NCBI GenBank assembly: GCA_029582265.1
Contig: CM055830.1
Coordinates: 35,334,718 to 35,398,717, forward strand
Source: Zoroaster sp. YZ-2022
Taxonomy: Eukaryota; Echinodermata; Asteroidea; Forcipulatida; Zoroasteridae
DNA: 64,000 nucleotides
Direction of reading: 5' to 3'
A program made the position numbers and the translations under genes. Shown here in pieces: positions 13,801-26,400 of this stretch (positions within the stretch are counted from its first letter, which is position 1; each line of letters opens with the position of its first letter). A model generated the notes under the pieces. That model had not been told where the DNA came from and did not search any database. It saw nothing but the letters and a program-made list of their open reading frames with translations.

Positions 13801-16542
13801 TTTGCATGATAGCAGTAATATTTCAAATGATATTTGACACCATAAGATCAACTTAACACCAAGGAAGTTTTATGTAAATCTGTGATCATTTGTTTTTTCG
13901 AGATTGCCAATAGGGGCTTTAAGAGAATAAAAGTTGCTCTGAGTTTGGAGTCACAACGAAGGCATATCAAAGGTTCAATGTCTTTTGCCGCGGTCGTAAA
14001 ATTTCTAAGCCAGCGCTAATCGTTTAATCCGATTATCGAGGAGAACTACAGCCAGGCTTTCTTTGCACATGCGCATTGCGCGCATTGCTGACGCGTTGTC
14101 CTATTGCACTACACGGAAGGCTGGCTCCCAATCCAAGTCGACCTACGAATCCAACACTGCAATATCTTCATTGTACAGCATCGTACAAATATGAGGATTG
14201 AAATGATAAAAAGCTAAACAACACGTCTTTGAATTTGACAATTTGTTGACTTCCGGAGATAACCGGAAATATCCTTAAAACAAGTTGCTAAAAAGACACT
14301 TTATTGTAACATCTGAATGTTATATTTACCGTAAGTCAGCTTCGGATTCGCCAAATTCGACGATCAAAACACCAAAATACTTGGTGGAAAAATCGCTATT
14401 GAAGACAATGAACTGCGCAATATAAAAAGCCCGCGAAAAGTAGTGCGCATACGTTTTGTGTTTATTCGTTTGCTACAGATTTCTACCCTCCAATTATGTA
14501 TGCTGGTCGCGAGCATGCCGAGCGGCAAAAGACATTGTACACAAGGGGATTATCGCGGTCGTTAAATTTGTAAGCGCAGCGGGTGGCCGTAATGTATTTT
14601 ACAATGGGCCACTCCGAAGTGGTAATTGGTTATGACATACGAAGCTGGGCGATGTGACTCCTTCTGTTTTCTTCCTCCATGGTTTCACTAAGTCAACATG
14701 AGATTACTCATTTTATCTAACCTATCTATGTCTTTGTTTCTCTTCATCAGACGGCTGACAAGTGGCAGCAATATTCCTGGGCCTTCTTCAAGGCGATCTG
14801 TAACACGCTTGGTATTGGTTTTGGACGTCACACCCCACAGAATCTAGTCGAGATGTGGGCAGCTACTATTAGCATCGTGATAGGCGCTTCATTATACGCA
14901 CTGTTTATTGGCCAAATGGCTACTCTACTTCTTTCAATCGATGCGTCAGGACGGATTTACAATGAAAAGGTTCCTCTTTTAGGATTTAAACAAACATTCT
15001 AAGAAGAATTTCATGAAAATTGGATTAATAATCAACTCCAAAGCTGGTTTGACTCTTGTCTGGTCATTTTGTTTTCTGACTATATTACTGTTAAAAATGA
15101 AAATAAAGTTAAATTAAAATTAATAAATTCATAATTGAAACAACAATGGTAATATATATAATTTTAAATCAAATTATCCAAGAGAATCTGACTAGATACA
15201 TACAAATTTTTGGTATAGTAATCCTGAGGTGGCAGGTTCGAGTCCTGCTACAATTTATATTTCTTTATTCAATCTAAAAATGTAAAACTTCATGTGAATT
15301 TTGTTCATAAGTCTTTTAACCATTTAAATATCATTTGTACAGATCAATCAAGTCAAGGAGTATCTGAGATATCGCAAGGTACCAGCCAGCACTCAGAAGC
15401 GTGTATTAGATTACTACGAGCATCGTTACCAGCGAAAATACTTTGATGAAGACTCAATCATACAAGAGCAGAACATTCCACTCCGCAGGGTAAATGCACT
15501 TTCTACAAAATTTCTGATGCAATGAACAAAAAGATATCATGAACAACCATGCATAACTGTAAAAAAAAAAATTAATTATTTTTTTCTTCATAAAACAGGA
15601 GTTAATTCAGCATCGTCTTCGATCCTTGGTGAGCAAAGTAGGTTTTCTCAACAAAGGGAGTCCAGACTTCGTCATCGATATCATTGAGAAACTAAACTTT
15701 GAAGTATACCTCACTGGTGACATCATCATTAAAGCTGGTCGTCAGGGTAACGCGATGTATTTAATTGAGCATGGTATGGTGAAGATTGAAGTTGAGGGAC
15801 GGACGGTTGGAAACCTTCATGATGGAGATCATTTTGGCGGTGAGAATGTTTTCATTTTTTGGGGTTGACAAAATTTGATTTGACTGTAAATGTCAACCTT
15901 TTATAAGTCACGCGTAACTTGTTTTGTTGTATTTTGTATTGTTTATTAACACATGCATGTAACATGAAGGGAAAAATGGATAAAGTGTAAGTGAAATGCA
16001 AATTAAACCTTTCTATTTTCTGTTTTATACAGAGATTGCATTATTGATTGACGAGCGTCGTGTAGCATCCGTTGTTGCAACATCTACATGTGATATATAC
16101 AGTCTTGATCGAGAAAACTTTGAACAAGGTGGGTAGAATTTGACCCTTTTCATTCAGTTGACGACAGCTGTCATTTTAACCAATTTTTTATTCAATGAAA
16201 AATATTAATAGCAAGATAAGTCATTATCACGTCAATTTTAGGATGCTGAATTTGGCAGTCTTTCATAACTGATCATATGATAATTTACATAAATTATGCA
16301 AATATTATCATAATTATGCATAATATTATTTACGCACATATTTTACATAATTTCTGACATCATTAGCATAATTAATACATTGTTCTATCATTATATCAGT
16401 ACTGGCAGAGCATCCTGATATGCGAGACATAATGGAAGATGTGGCAAAAGAACGACTTGAGCAGATTGCTGACAGTAATACTACTAGGGATACAGCTATG
16501 ACATCACAGGATACAGCTATGACAAAAATCAAGAGGAAATAA
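10310..16542 (+). CDS. HCN-type cyclic-nucleotide-gated cation channel with GFG filter
   Basis: Eleven exons join in frame to 569 codons: 10310-10361, 10903-11140, 11504-11693, 12095-12252, 12824-12899, 13240-13389, 14751-14969, 15343-15489, 15599-15839, 16033-16128, 16400-16542. The product is a six-helix plasma-membrane channel. An HCN-type leader ends HPFSNFR (about 91-97). S1-S3 follow, then an S4 with regular basic residues (RLAKILGILRLLRLARLMRY, about 213-232) and a re-entrant pore. The filter GIGFG is at residues 309-313, where HCN channels have GYG. S6 reads ALFIGQMATLLLSID. The C-linker includes RVLDYYEHRYQ (from about 382), and a cyclic-nucleotide fold contains FGEIALL (489-495) and RRVAS. 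The phosphate-binding Arg (R500) is kept; the usual next Thr is Val. The short C-tail holds a duplicated DTAMT. Start chosen because exon 1 joins exon 2 in phase; the terminal first exon is the least certain. It could be a member of the HCN-like (HCNL) group rather than true HCN. Confidence 0.88.
13976..14537. mobile_element. Possible MITE in channel intron 6
   Basis: CAATGTCTTTTGCCGC at 13976-13991 is matched by its exact complement at 14522-14537, giving 16-bp perfect inverted ends around about 560 bp. A second related stretch (GCGGTCGT.AAATTT) occurs just inside the left end and just outside the right end, so the true borders are unclear. No coding frame. Confidence 0.5.
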
Positions 16543-17795
16543 TAACATCACAAAAATCTGAATAATTATAGGAATCAAGAAATAACTTTGTAATGACCAC
16601 TCTGCTAAATATTAAGTTGCAAATACAGGTACACACACATTTGAGAAATCAATAATTTACAAAATGCTGCAAACTGTTTCAACTAAGAAAAGTCTGTTTT
16701 TCATTCCAATTCAATTTTATTTGAAAACAATCATGTGTTTATATATACATTTGACATGCCAAGATATGCAACTGCATTTTTTTCCTGGGGAATTCATTTA
16801 AAAACATTCTACTTATTAATGATTGTTAAGAAGTCAATAGTCTTGGTATATCAAGTCTATATTATAAATTTTGCCTTATTCCAAATAACTCCAGTTGCTA
16901 ATAACTTCCAAACCAAACACACTTTTGACCACAATTGGTCATGCTTTGCAAAGATCCATATACCTTCTCTCAAAATTGCTTTCATCAAATAATGACTCTG
17001 CAGATAATAATTACTTTGGGTTAAAGGTCATGAAATATAATACTCATTATTTGATACCGTTTGTGTTGAATAACCATGAATAATGAAAAACCACTCCTTT
17101 TGTTTATAATTTTAGCCTGTTTTAATAGTTTGAATAACAGCCACATTGAAATATACTGCCAAAGTTTATTAAAACCCTCCTATTCTCAAAACCATTCGTT
17201 TTCCATAGGGTTTTGAAGGATCAAACTATACAAGGGAACAGTGACTGCCTTGTGGTGACAACCAATAAATAAAGAACACAACAAGTAAAACAGAGTATAG
17301 GTTTCCATATGATGTAATTTGTGTTGTTTTATAACCTCCACATGTGAAATGGAAAAACAGTAGGCTATATCAAAAAATGAGGAAAAACCAACTCTGACAA
17401 AAGAGGACAATCGGAAATCTTGCTCATAACATACGTGATACGGTATGTGATAGCTGCGGTATGGTAATTGGGTTGTCATAGGTTCAAACCCCGCTTCAGT
17501 CATTTTATCGTTGTAGGCCTTCCCAAATTAAATAAAACTTAGTTATTGACTGAAATGGCTTCCCTTAAACATCCAAACAATTATTGCAAATGACTATTTA
17601 TCAATATAATTTTGTTTGCTGAAAAGCAATTTAAGAGCGGATGAAATGGGGATGTTTTGGGGAAGATATTGTGGCCATAATTGTTTAACTTCTTTAATTA
17701 ATATATATATATATATATATATAAGCTTATCACTCCAACAGTATACTGCACTGCATCCAGTTGACCCCTTAAGTTACCAATTACTTGCCTTGATT
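16543..17795. other. Space between convergent 3' ends of the channel and NDUFS1
   Basis: The two genes converge here. AATAAA on the plus strand near 17533 and TTTATT (AATAAA on minus) near 17165 are possible poly(A) signals. A (TA)n run sits at about 17700-17723. No other gene is visible. Confidence 0.4.
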
Positions 17796-20700
17796 TCACT
17801 TCTTGGCCACAGCTTCATTGACAGCTTGTACACATTTTGCCATAGTGAGTGATGCCCGGCTTATGGGGTCAGTCATATAGAAGTCTTTGAGTGTGGTTTG
17901 TTTGACCTCAAAGGGTGCACTGGACAGCTTAGCTGTAGCAACCTGATCACAAAATACAATAAATCATAATGCATTTTAATATTGGTCTATTAGTATTTTA
18001 ATCTAGGTGGGTAAAAATGAAAAGGTATGTTAAATTTACATCCATGGTGAAAAAAATGGGATGCATTTTCCAATCATTTCCACTCAATCTGCCAATGTGC
18101 TGCATTAAGTTTTTTTCAAAAAGATTCTTCAAAAAGATTTCTGCCTTGTCAGAAAAATATTCTAAACCAGTCGTGCTAAACATATTTCACTGGTGATCAA
18201 CTAAACCTTCCAATAATTATGTATTGTTTTGTTGGCTGGTAGTCAGCTTTAGTTTGCTCATCACATTTGTTGGTAACCATGTTTCATTGCTCACAAGACA
18301 AAACTGCACATCATTGGTATTCCGCGCCTTGAGCGCCCAGCAGGGTGGATATATGCGCGCTACAAATCTTTATTATTATTATTATTATTATTATTGATAT
18401 AGGTTGGTTGTCTGCTATTTCTTCTTAGCAGAATTTGTCCGTTTAGAAACTCTGCCGCATTGGTTCTTACCTTTGCCAATGTCTCTGCTTGAGTGAAGAA
18501 GTTAGCCTCCTCTACGTCTCCATATCTAGTCAGGTTAGGTGATACCTCTGTCAGTCTGTGTCTTACCTCCTGTAGCTCATCATAGGGTAATGCCTGTCCT
18601 GCAACCTGCAAGGAGTACGGCGAATTTCATTTCAAAATGGCGTACTGTTTATTTTAGGAAATGGTATTATTTGCTGACTAGTTTGAACAAACTGTTGTAG
18701 GGTTAATCACCCATACAACACTGAAGAACCCTAGCAAACTATGAAATTCACCTGACAATGTATATGATTATTGTAGTCAAAGACTAGCTATGAAGAAATG
18801 ATGAGGCAGCCCTAGATTTGATCCCCTACAGGCATTGCACAGACACCTTGCTCAATGCAACAAAATTCAACAGAAAAGTGTGCAGGCTGCTCAATGCAAC
18901 AATACAAAATCAATACAACCCTAGATCTGTTTATGATCCAAGAATAAATAGCAATACAGGATTGAGCCAGCTAGGGGCTCAATGCAACAAAATGCTACAA
19001 ATGTAAAAAAGTTGTTACATCTTGTTGCCCTCAGCAGAGAACAAAAGAACCATTGTTCTAGCTGATGAATCTTGTTGCATTGAGCAGCCTGCACACTTTT
19101 CTGTTGCATTTTGTTGCATTGAGCAAGGTGTCTGTGCAATGACTGTAGGGAATAAGGGTTAATGTAACTTTTCAATTATTAAGGAAAACTAATAAGTTTA
19201 GTTTGTGTTAGATTGAAGAGAAGATTTAGTCCGCCTACCTCAGATAGAGCTCTAATGATCTTCCAATCTTCCCTGGCATAGCCTGGAGGACTAACGGCAA
19301 GTCTAGTATAGAAAACAAGAAAACTGGGTTAAAAAAAGACACATTTCACAACAAAATTAAAAACAAATAAGTCACTTTCAGACTAGATATTTACTAGTAC
19401 TTGCACATAATTGACATCAAAATACATTAAAATGTTTTGTTTATCAATCACAATTGAGAAGTGTGGTGGTGCTGAGGGCGGGGTTGCGGGCGGGGTTGTG
19501 GGCGTGGTTGAGGGCGTGGTTGAGGGCGTGGTTAAGGGCGTGGTTGATAGAGGAGGATAGTTCACCTTGTTTGTTGTGCTCTACCCTCTGTATTGACATA
19601 TGTAGCTGTCTTCTCTGTGTACGCTGCACCAGACAGAACAACATCAGCCATTGTAGCGCCATCATCACCATGGTGACCTATAGAATAGGAAATAGAATTC
19701 ATACATTGAAAAGACACAAATAGGCTTATTAGTCTGTCCAATCATGATACGTTCAAACACTTGAGATACAGACACCAAGCATCCACTCTAAAGTGGCAGA
19801 CACACTATGTACAGGTGATGATATTGTCAGTGGAACTGTGTTTGAATCCCACCTAAATCCAACCCCAGGCCAGCATGTGGATTGGGTTTTCAGTCCCTAA
19901 CTGATTATGTGGGTTATTCCTAGAACATTTATCTGTGGTCTTCCTCCCACATCTAAAACAACTTTTTTCATCATCTTCTCTTCACAGGTTACTTTAGGCT
20001 TATGAGTAACATTACTATAGGTACTTTTGAGGAGTTCTTGGTTTCATTATGAGAAATAAACAATAAATGTGTTAAATGCAATTGGGTGAACTATTATGCC
20101 AACCACAATATCCAGATTTGACAAGAGTGATTCTGAGGGAGGTAATCTTACCTTGATAGACAATGAAGCAATCTTTTGGCAGGTCTGCTCTTGTTACTGT
20201 TCCCCCATCAGCTCCGAGTAAGAATAACACCTTAGGTGGCTTCTCTCGGATACAGTCCACGCCCGCCTTATAGCCAATATCAAGAGCTGCTACCTGGCTA
20301 GCAACCTAAACATTCCAAGTATAAACAAAATTATCATAAATACCAGTTTTGAGGCTTTGTACGAGTACTAATCTAGGAGTTGGCTTTGTACAAGTACTAA
20401 TCTAGGAGTTGGCTTTGTACAAGTACTAATCTAGGAGTTGGCTTTGTATGAGTACTAATCTAGGAGTTGGCTTTGTATGGGTACTAATCTAGGAGTTGGG
20501 TTTGTATGGGTACTAATCTAGGAGTTGGCTTTGTATGAGTACTAATCTAGGAGTTGGCTTTGTATGAGTACTAATCTAGGAGTTGGCTTTGTATGGGTAC
20601 TAATCTAGGAGTTGGCTTTGTATGAGTACTAATCTAGGAGTTGGCTTTGTATGAGTACTAATCTAAGAGTTGGCTTTGTATGAGTACTAATCTAGGAGTT

Positions 20701-23354
20701 GGTGTGTTTTATTCCTCCAATGTTGGTAATTAGAGAATACTATAATAATGGAATCTATTTGCAACACTCGACAGATGAGTTTCACATCATACACAGAAAT
20801 AGCAGCTATCTTAATGGGAAATGACAATGTATCTAATCTATAATGCATTCAAGGTTTTTTTTCTTCAAATTGAGTGCAATATTTGTCAGTGGAGCATTGC
20901 CGGAACAATTTAAATGCTTGATGTAAAACCTATCTATAGAATAACCAAATATTTATCACAGGCAAATGAAAGGAACATGTCTAGCTCCTAGTCTCCCTCC
21001 TACTTACCCTATGAAGGACGTTAAGAATCTTCCATCCATCCTCAACCTCACTGGAAGACCTAGTCTTATGTGCCAGTGATGCAACTAATGCGTGTACAGC
21101 AGCTCCATCTTCACGTTGTAGGGCACCACTACCTACGACAATCATGGGATGTTTAGCCTGAGATAGAGTCTTACTGAATGGGTGCTTGCCATCAACAAGA
21201 TCCTGAAGAACACTGGTGTTATCACCAAGATGCTGGAGAAGAAATTCAAATAGTTAGAAGATAATAAGATTATACAAGATTAAAGAACTATTTTAAATAC
21301 CAAACCAATTAGTCTAAAATCAACAACTATTTGGTGGCATGTTGTATAACCAGATACAGTATTGTTCCACTAATGTATTTTGCTAAGAATAAGAATGCTA
21401 CCAGAATTTCCACGATGTACGTACAAATCATATGGTGTTAGATACAATATTTTTGAACTCAACTAATTGGGTTTGTGCATTGGGATAGAATGTTTGTGGA
21501 CTGACGACACAATCTACACTTACTTGAACCTGAAATTGTACTCAAATTAAACCATTCCAACCGACAATAATTATGTGAAATTCTGGAGATTGAACAAACC
21601 TTCGGCATTGACATCATCTTAATACCATGTTAGAACCAAACCTGGCATTAAGGTCATCACAATGCCATGTTTATTGTTACAGGGCAAACAATGGGATTGC
21701 ACTGATGTGTACACGCGATGCGCAAAGGTGAACCAATAAGTTGGTGCCTTTTACCTCTCAACGAGGGCGCACTTCAATTGTGACATCAGGTCAAGGACAC
21801 AACTCTGTTCAGCACTGATTACTGCTAAGCAGATATTCAATAACTGAATACACTTACCTCATGGTCATAAGTCAAGTCTACCTTCTTGCCTATCATAGCG
21901 ACTTGTAGGTCATTGTGGATCCAGCTCTTACGTAGTCGTGTATTAAACAATGGAGCTTCAAAGCGTGGATTTGTACCAATGAGAAGAACTACATCAGCTT
22001 CTTCAATACCGGCAATACTCGTGTTCAAGAGATAGTTAGAACGAAGGTCGGTGCTTTAAAACAAAAATTAAATGTGGATAATTATAAAGAATTCCAATAA
22101 ACAACATTTCTAATATGAGTTTAATATACATGTACATTATTCTGCCCAATTAAACTGTACAAAGTATCCCTGACAACTGTTGCTATGGAGTGCCACGGTC
22201 GAGCGGTTTAGTGCATCGGATTTGTGTTCTGATGGCCGAGTCATCAGAATGTGGGTTCGAATCCCAACCGCGACCATGGTGCTTGTGTCCTTGAGCAAGA
22301 CACTTTACCGCAATTGCTTCTCTCCACCCAGGGGTAAATGGGTACCTGTGAGGGCAGAGTTGGTTGTTGTGTTTGACTAGCCCTATATGCGCTGTAATGG
22401 CAGCAATTGAGCTGTATAATCCCCAGGGAGCTGAGATGGTTTCAGGAATGATTTATGAGCCTGATGAGCAGGGGTAATAATATAATGCGCCTTGAGCACC
22501 AGTTTGGTGGATATGTGCGCTATATAAGTCCACATTATTATTATTATTATTGGTAAAACTTGTAGCTTTGCATGGTGAGGATGATAAGTAAGACTAATTG
22601 CGGTGACACCATTAGGGCCAATGATTTTCCGCGATCGCGGAAAACGGACGGAATTCGCGGAATTTGGTCCTCGAAACGGAAAACGGGATTTGAATCTGAA
22701 GGAAATAACTTCTGCAATTTTATTGATAAAAAACATAATTTTGTAAAATTTATTGGTCCAGAACTAATTACTACTCAATTGAGATTCCACATGGTGTCAC
22801 CGCAATTAGTCTTACTTACTTAAACATCCCCTGTGCTTGTCAACAACTGATTCAGTTCAGTGAGCACACACTCCTCTCCCCCAACACCTAGGGTCCTAGT
22901 CTCGACAGTTCCCGCCTGCGCGCCTCAATGAACTAATCCTCCAGCATCCATTGGCGACCACTACTACAGACTGAAGGATCTTCTATATCCAAAGTCCATA
23001 ACCCACCCCAGACTGAGGGATCTCCTATATCCTAAGTCAACCACCCTCCATCCCCCTGTGCTTGTCAACAACTGATTCAGTTCAGTGAGCACACACTCCT
23101 CTCCCCCAACCCATAGGATCCTAGTCTCAACAGTTCCCGCCTGCGCGCCTCAACAAACTAATCCTCCAGCATCCATTCATGGGATGATCCTCCAGCAGCC
23201 TACTTAAGCAGCAGCATTTTCCAGAGTCCGGCATTCTCCTGAGGACGATCAGAGCATACTGATCGAAACGTCGAGTTGTACCACCAGTTCTTTTCAGAAC
23301 TAATTACTACTCAATTGAGATTCCACATGGTGTCACCGCAATTAGTCTTACTAC

Positions 23355-23407
<53 letters not shown>

Positions 23408-26400
23408 ATAAAACAATATTGCTCGTCAGATTTCTCTGTACATGTGTTGAATGCATATTTATTAAAACAAGCTTTCTGCAATGCTAAATTTCTCTCCCCA
23501 CCCAGTTATACCCCATGATTGAAATATCAAGACCCCACCCACTTCTCTCCATTCCTCATCTACAAAGTGTCTTGTATCTTATAAGTCTTATTTCTCTTAT
23601 CTTCAGCAGCATATCTAGGGAAGATTTCTTCTGTATACAATGCCACAAAGCCGAGCCTATAAATCCCTTCAAATCAACCCTATATCCCCATCAGTAGAAC
23701 ACTCCTATCTCACCCCTCCCCTGTCCTCAATCCCCGTCCTCATATCATGTTCTTACCCTGCAGCATCCATAGGGAAGATTTCTTCCGTACACAATGCCTC
23801 AGAGCCAAGCCTGTTAAGAAGATCCTTCAATGCAACCAATGTTTCAGCATCTACTAAGCCACCAGCAATGGCAGCAATGTCTGACCCATCGGTGTTAAGC
23901 AACTGTAGTATCAAATAAATACAAATACATTAATCCTGTTGTTTAAAAGATGTTGGTTTTACTGTCACATCCAGTAAAGTTTCTGTTTGGAAAGTATGAT
24001 GAAGGATCATAGTTTGAATCAGACTTAAAAAAACAATGAATTTTTTTGTTTAAACTTAAAGGGACAATATCATCACAATCAACAGGGCATGGAATCGGAG
24101 TAATAGTTTTCGATTAACTCAAAAAAGTAATACTCTACATGATAAGGTCATATTACCGTTGCTGCCGCATAATTGAGTCAGTAAATTTCAGTCACTGTGT
24201 TCTTCTTAAACTAGGACACTGATTCAATGCCCTGTTGAAAGTCCACTCTGATCATGACGAACACACTGTTCTAATATTTTGATCAAACAACCCATTGGTG
24301 TGACAGTCCAATGATTCTATGTTTGGACTAATAGGCTGGGTTGGAATATCAGATGGTCCTTGCTATTATTGTGAGTATGTTATGAGGAGAGAGACAGATT
24401 AATGAAGATGAATTACCTCAGTAGCTACTCTTGTGAGGGCATCCTCCCAATTGGTTGGAGTTAGGTTTCCTTCTTCATTCTTGACCATTGGAACTGTCAA
24501 TCGCTGACGCTTCAAACCATCATAAGCAAAACGAGTCTTATCTGATATCCACTCCTCATTTATTGCCTGTAGTAAGAGAAACAAAATACATATTAAGGAA
24601 CAAAATGACGCAAAAATATTATGTAAACAGCAAATCATATTAAAAGACCAAACAATATGTATTTGACCTTCAAGGATGCAGAGTTAGGCAAAAACTCTCA
24701 GATTTTGTACTGTAACATAATTTTTTATTTAGATCATTCTAATTGTTAATTACTTTCCCACACATTACTGAAAACCCACAATGTGATTACGATTTCCACC
24801 AAGCAAAGTTTTACTTAAGTCTACCAATCATGACTGACCTCATTAACTCTTGGTAAGATTCTCATGACTTCTCCACTACGTGTACTGACCACGATGTTAC
24901 TTCCGACAGCATCTAGTACATCAACAGAGTCTGTCTTCCTAGTCTCCCATGGTCTAGCTGTGAAGGCGTAAGGCTTTGACGTCAGAGCTCCGACTGGACA
25001 TAAGTCTACAGGGACAAGTGGATGCAAATTGAATCTTGAGTTCCTCTAAGGTTGGTTTATTTCATCAAGGATAATGAATTATCAAATCTATATGAAAAAG
25101 ATTTAGTATTTCAGTAATTTTGCCAAAATAAGTTGAACTTACCTATTACATTTCCTGACATTTCAGACATAAACATCTTCTCAATGTAAGTCCCAACCTG
25201 AGTATACGAAGCATGAGATAATCAAGTCAGATTAATTGTCAAAACTGATAGAACTATTAAGCACAATATGTTGCTAAGCAAATAAGTCCTTGAAACAGAC
25301 AACCAGTTAAAAGCAATGTATACCTTGTGAAAGCAATAATAGCTGGTAACCAATAAAACTTTGTAAACTAGAGTTATTTTCTGCTTAGAAAGCTGAAATT
25401 GGATCCGGGGCACAATTTCATAGAGCTACTAAGCATAGAATGTTGCTAAGCAATATAAAACAGACTACCAGCTGAAATGCACACAATTTGTACGAAAATT
25501 TGGTTGGTAACCATAAAATCCACTAAGCAAATGTTTCTTGTACGCAATTTGATCTAATTAGCAGTTCTATGACATTGTCAAAGACAAGAAATATCATTAA
25601 CAATGTAGTACCATCCATGTAATCAGTATACTAAAGGCAAGCTTGGATAATCATGCTAAATGACAATGTGTATAGTTCAACCCTTCTCAGATTCAAATCA
25701 GTAAAGATCTTACCTGCATATCTCCTCCTCTTCCTGTAGTGCCTAGGTCATCGACACCAGCAACCTCAGTAGCAAACCTAAAGATAAACAAACAATGCAG
25801 GAAGAATTTGTGAGAGTTTACTTATTTTGGGGGATAGTGGAGGGTGAAGGAAGGGGGGAGGGGCTTATTGTAGACTGATGTACTAGAACAAGTATTCTGT
25901 AATCATTATAATTTCTGTCATTGACTAAGACAAACACAGAAAGATTTTTTATGATCTGTTTAATTTAGAGAGTCATTTACAAATAAATACAGAAAGGTTA
26001 CTTTAGCAGTTCAAACATTTGGGATTTTCAATGTATAGATGGGTGCCTTTGGAAATAATGTTAAGATGGACCTGTAGTGAGACTAGGGACAAGACTTGAT
26101 TACCTGATGCATCGTGTACAATGTATACACCTCGTCATGATCGTCTTAACGAGAGGTCCCACATTCTTGTCCTCGACGGCTCTCTTGCCGGTAAACTGGT
26201 TGTCTGTGAAGCGACTACGATCACTGCCAAATGCCATTGACTGATCCTGACAGGTCAAAGGTCAGGTGAGGAAATGAATATTCATCAGTGGCACTGGTAA
26301 ACCTGATAAAATAGCTCAAAAGTCAGTCTGGTCAAAAGTCAAATATGTTGAAACAAATATTTTTGTGCAACTAATGATTTAATTTAAAACAATTTGGTGA

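Noticed and set aside
15225..15255. tRNA-like B-box (GGCAGGTTCGAGTCCTGC); similar ones near 17490, 19830 and 61605
   Set aside because: No A-box at the right distance and no cloverleaf; probably SINE debris.
20352..20704. Regular repeat that could be mistaken for a CRISPR array
   Set aside because: Head-to-tail units with no unique spacers, in an intron of an animal gene.
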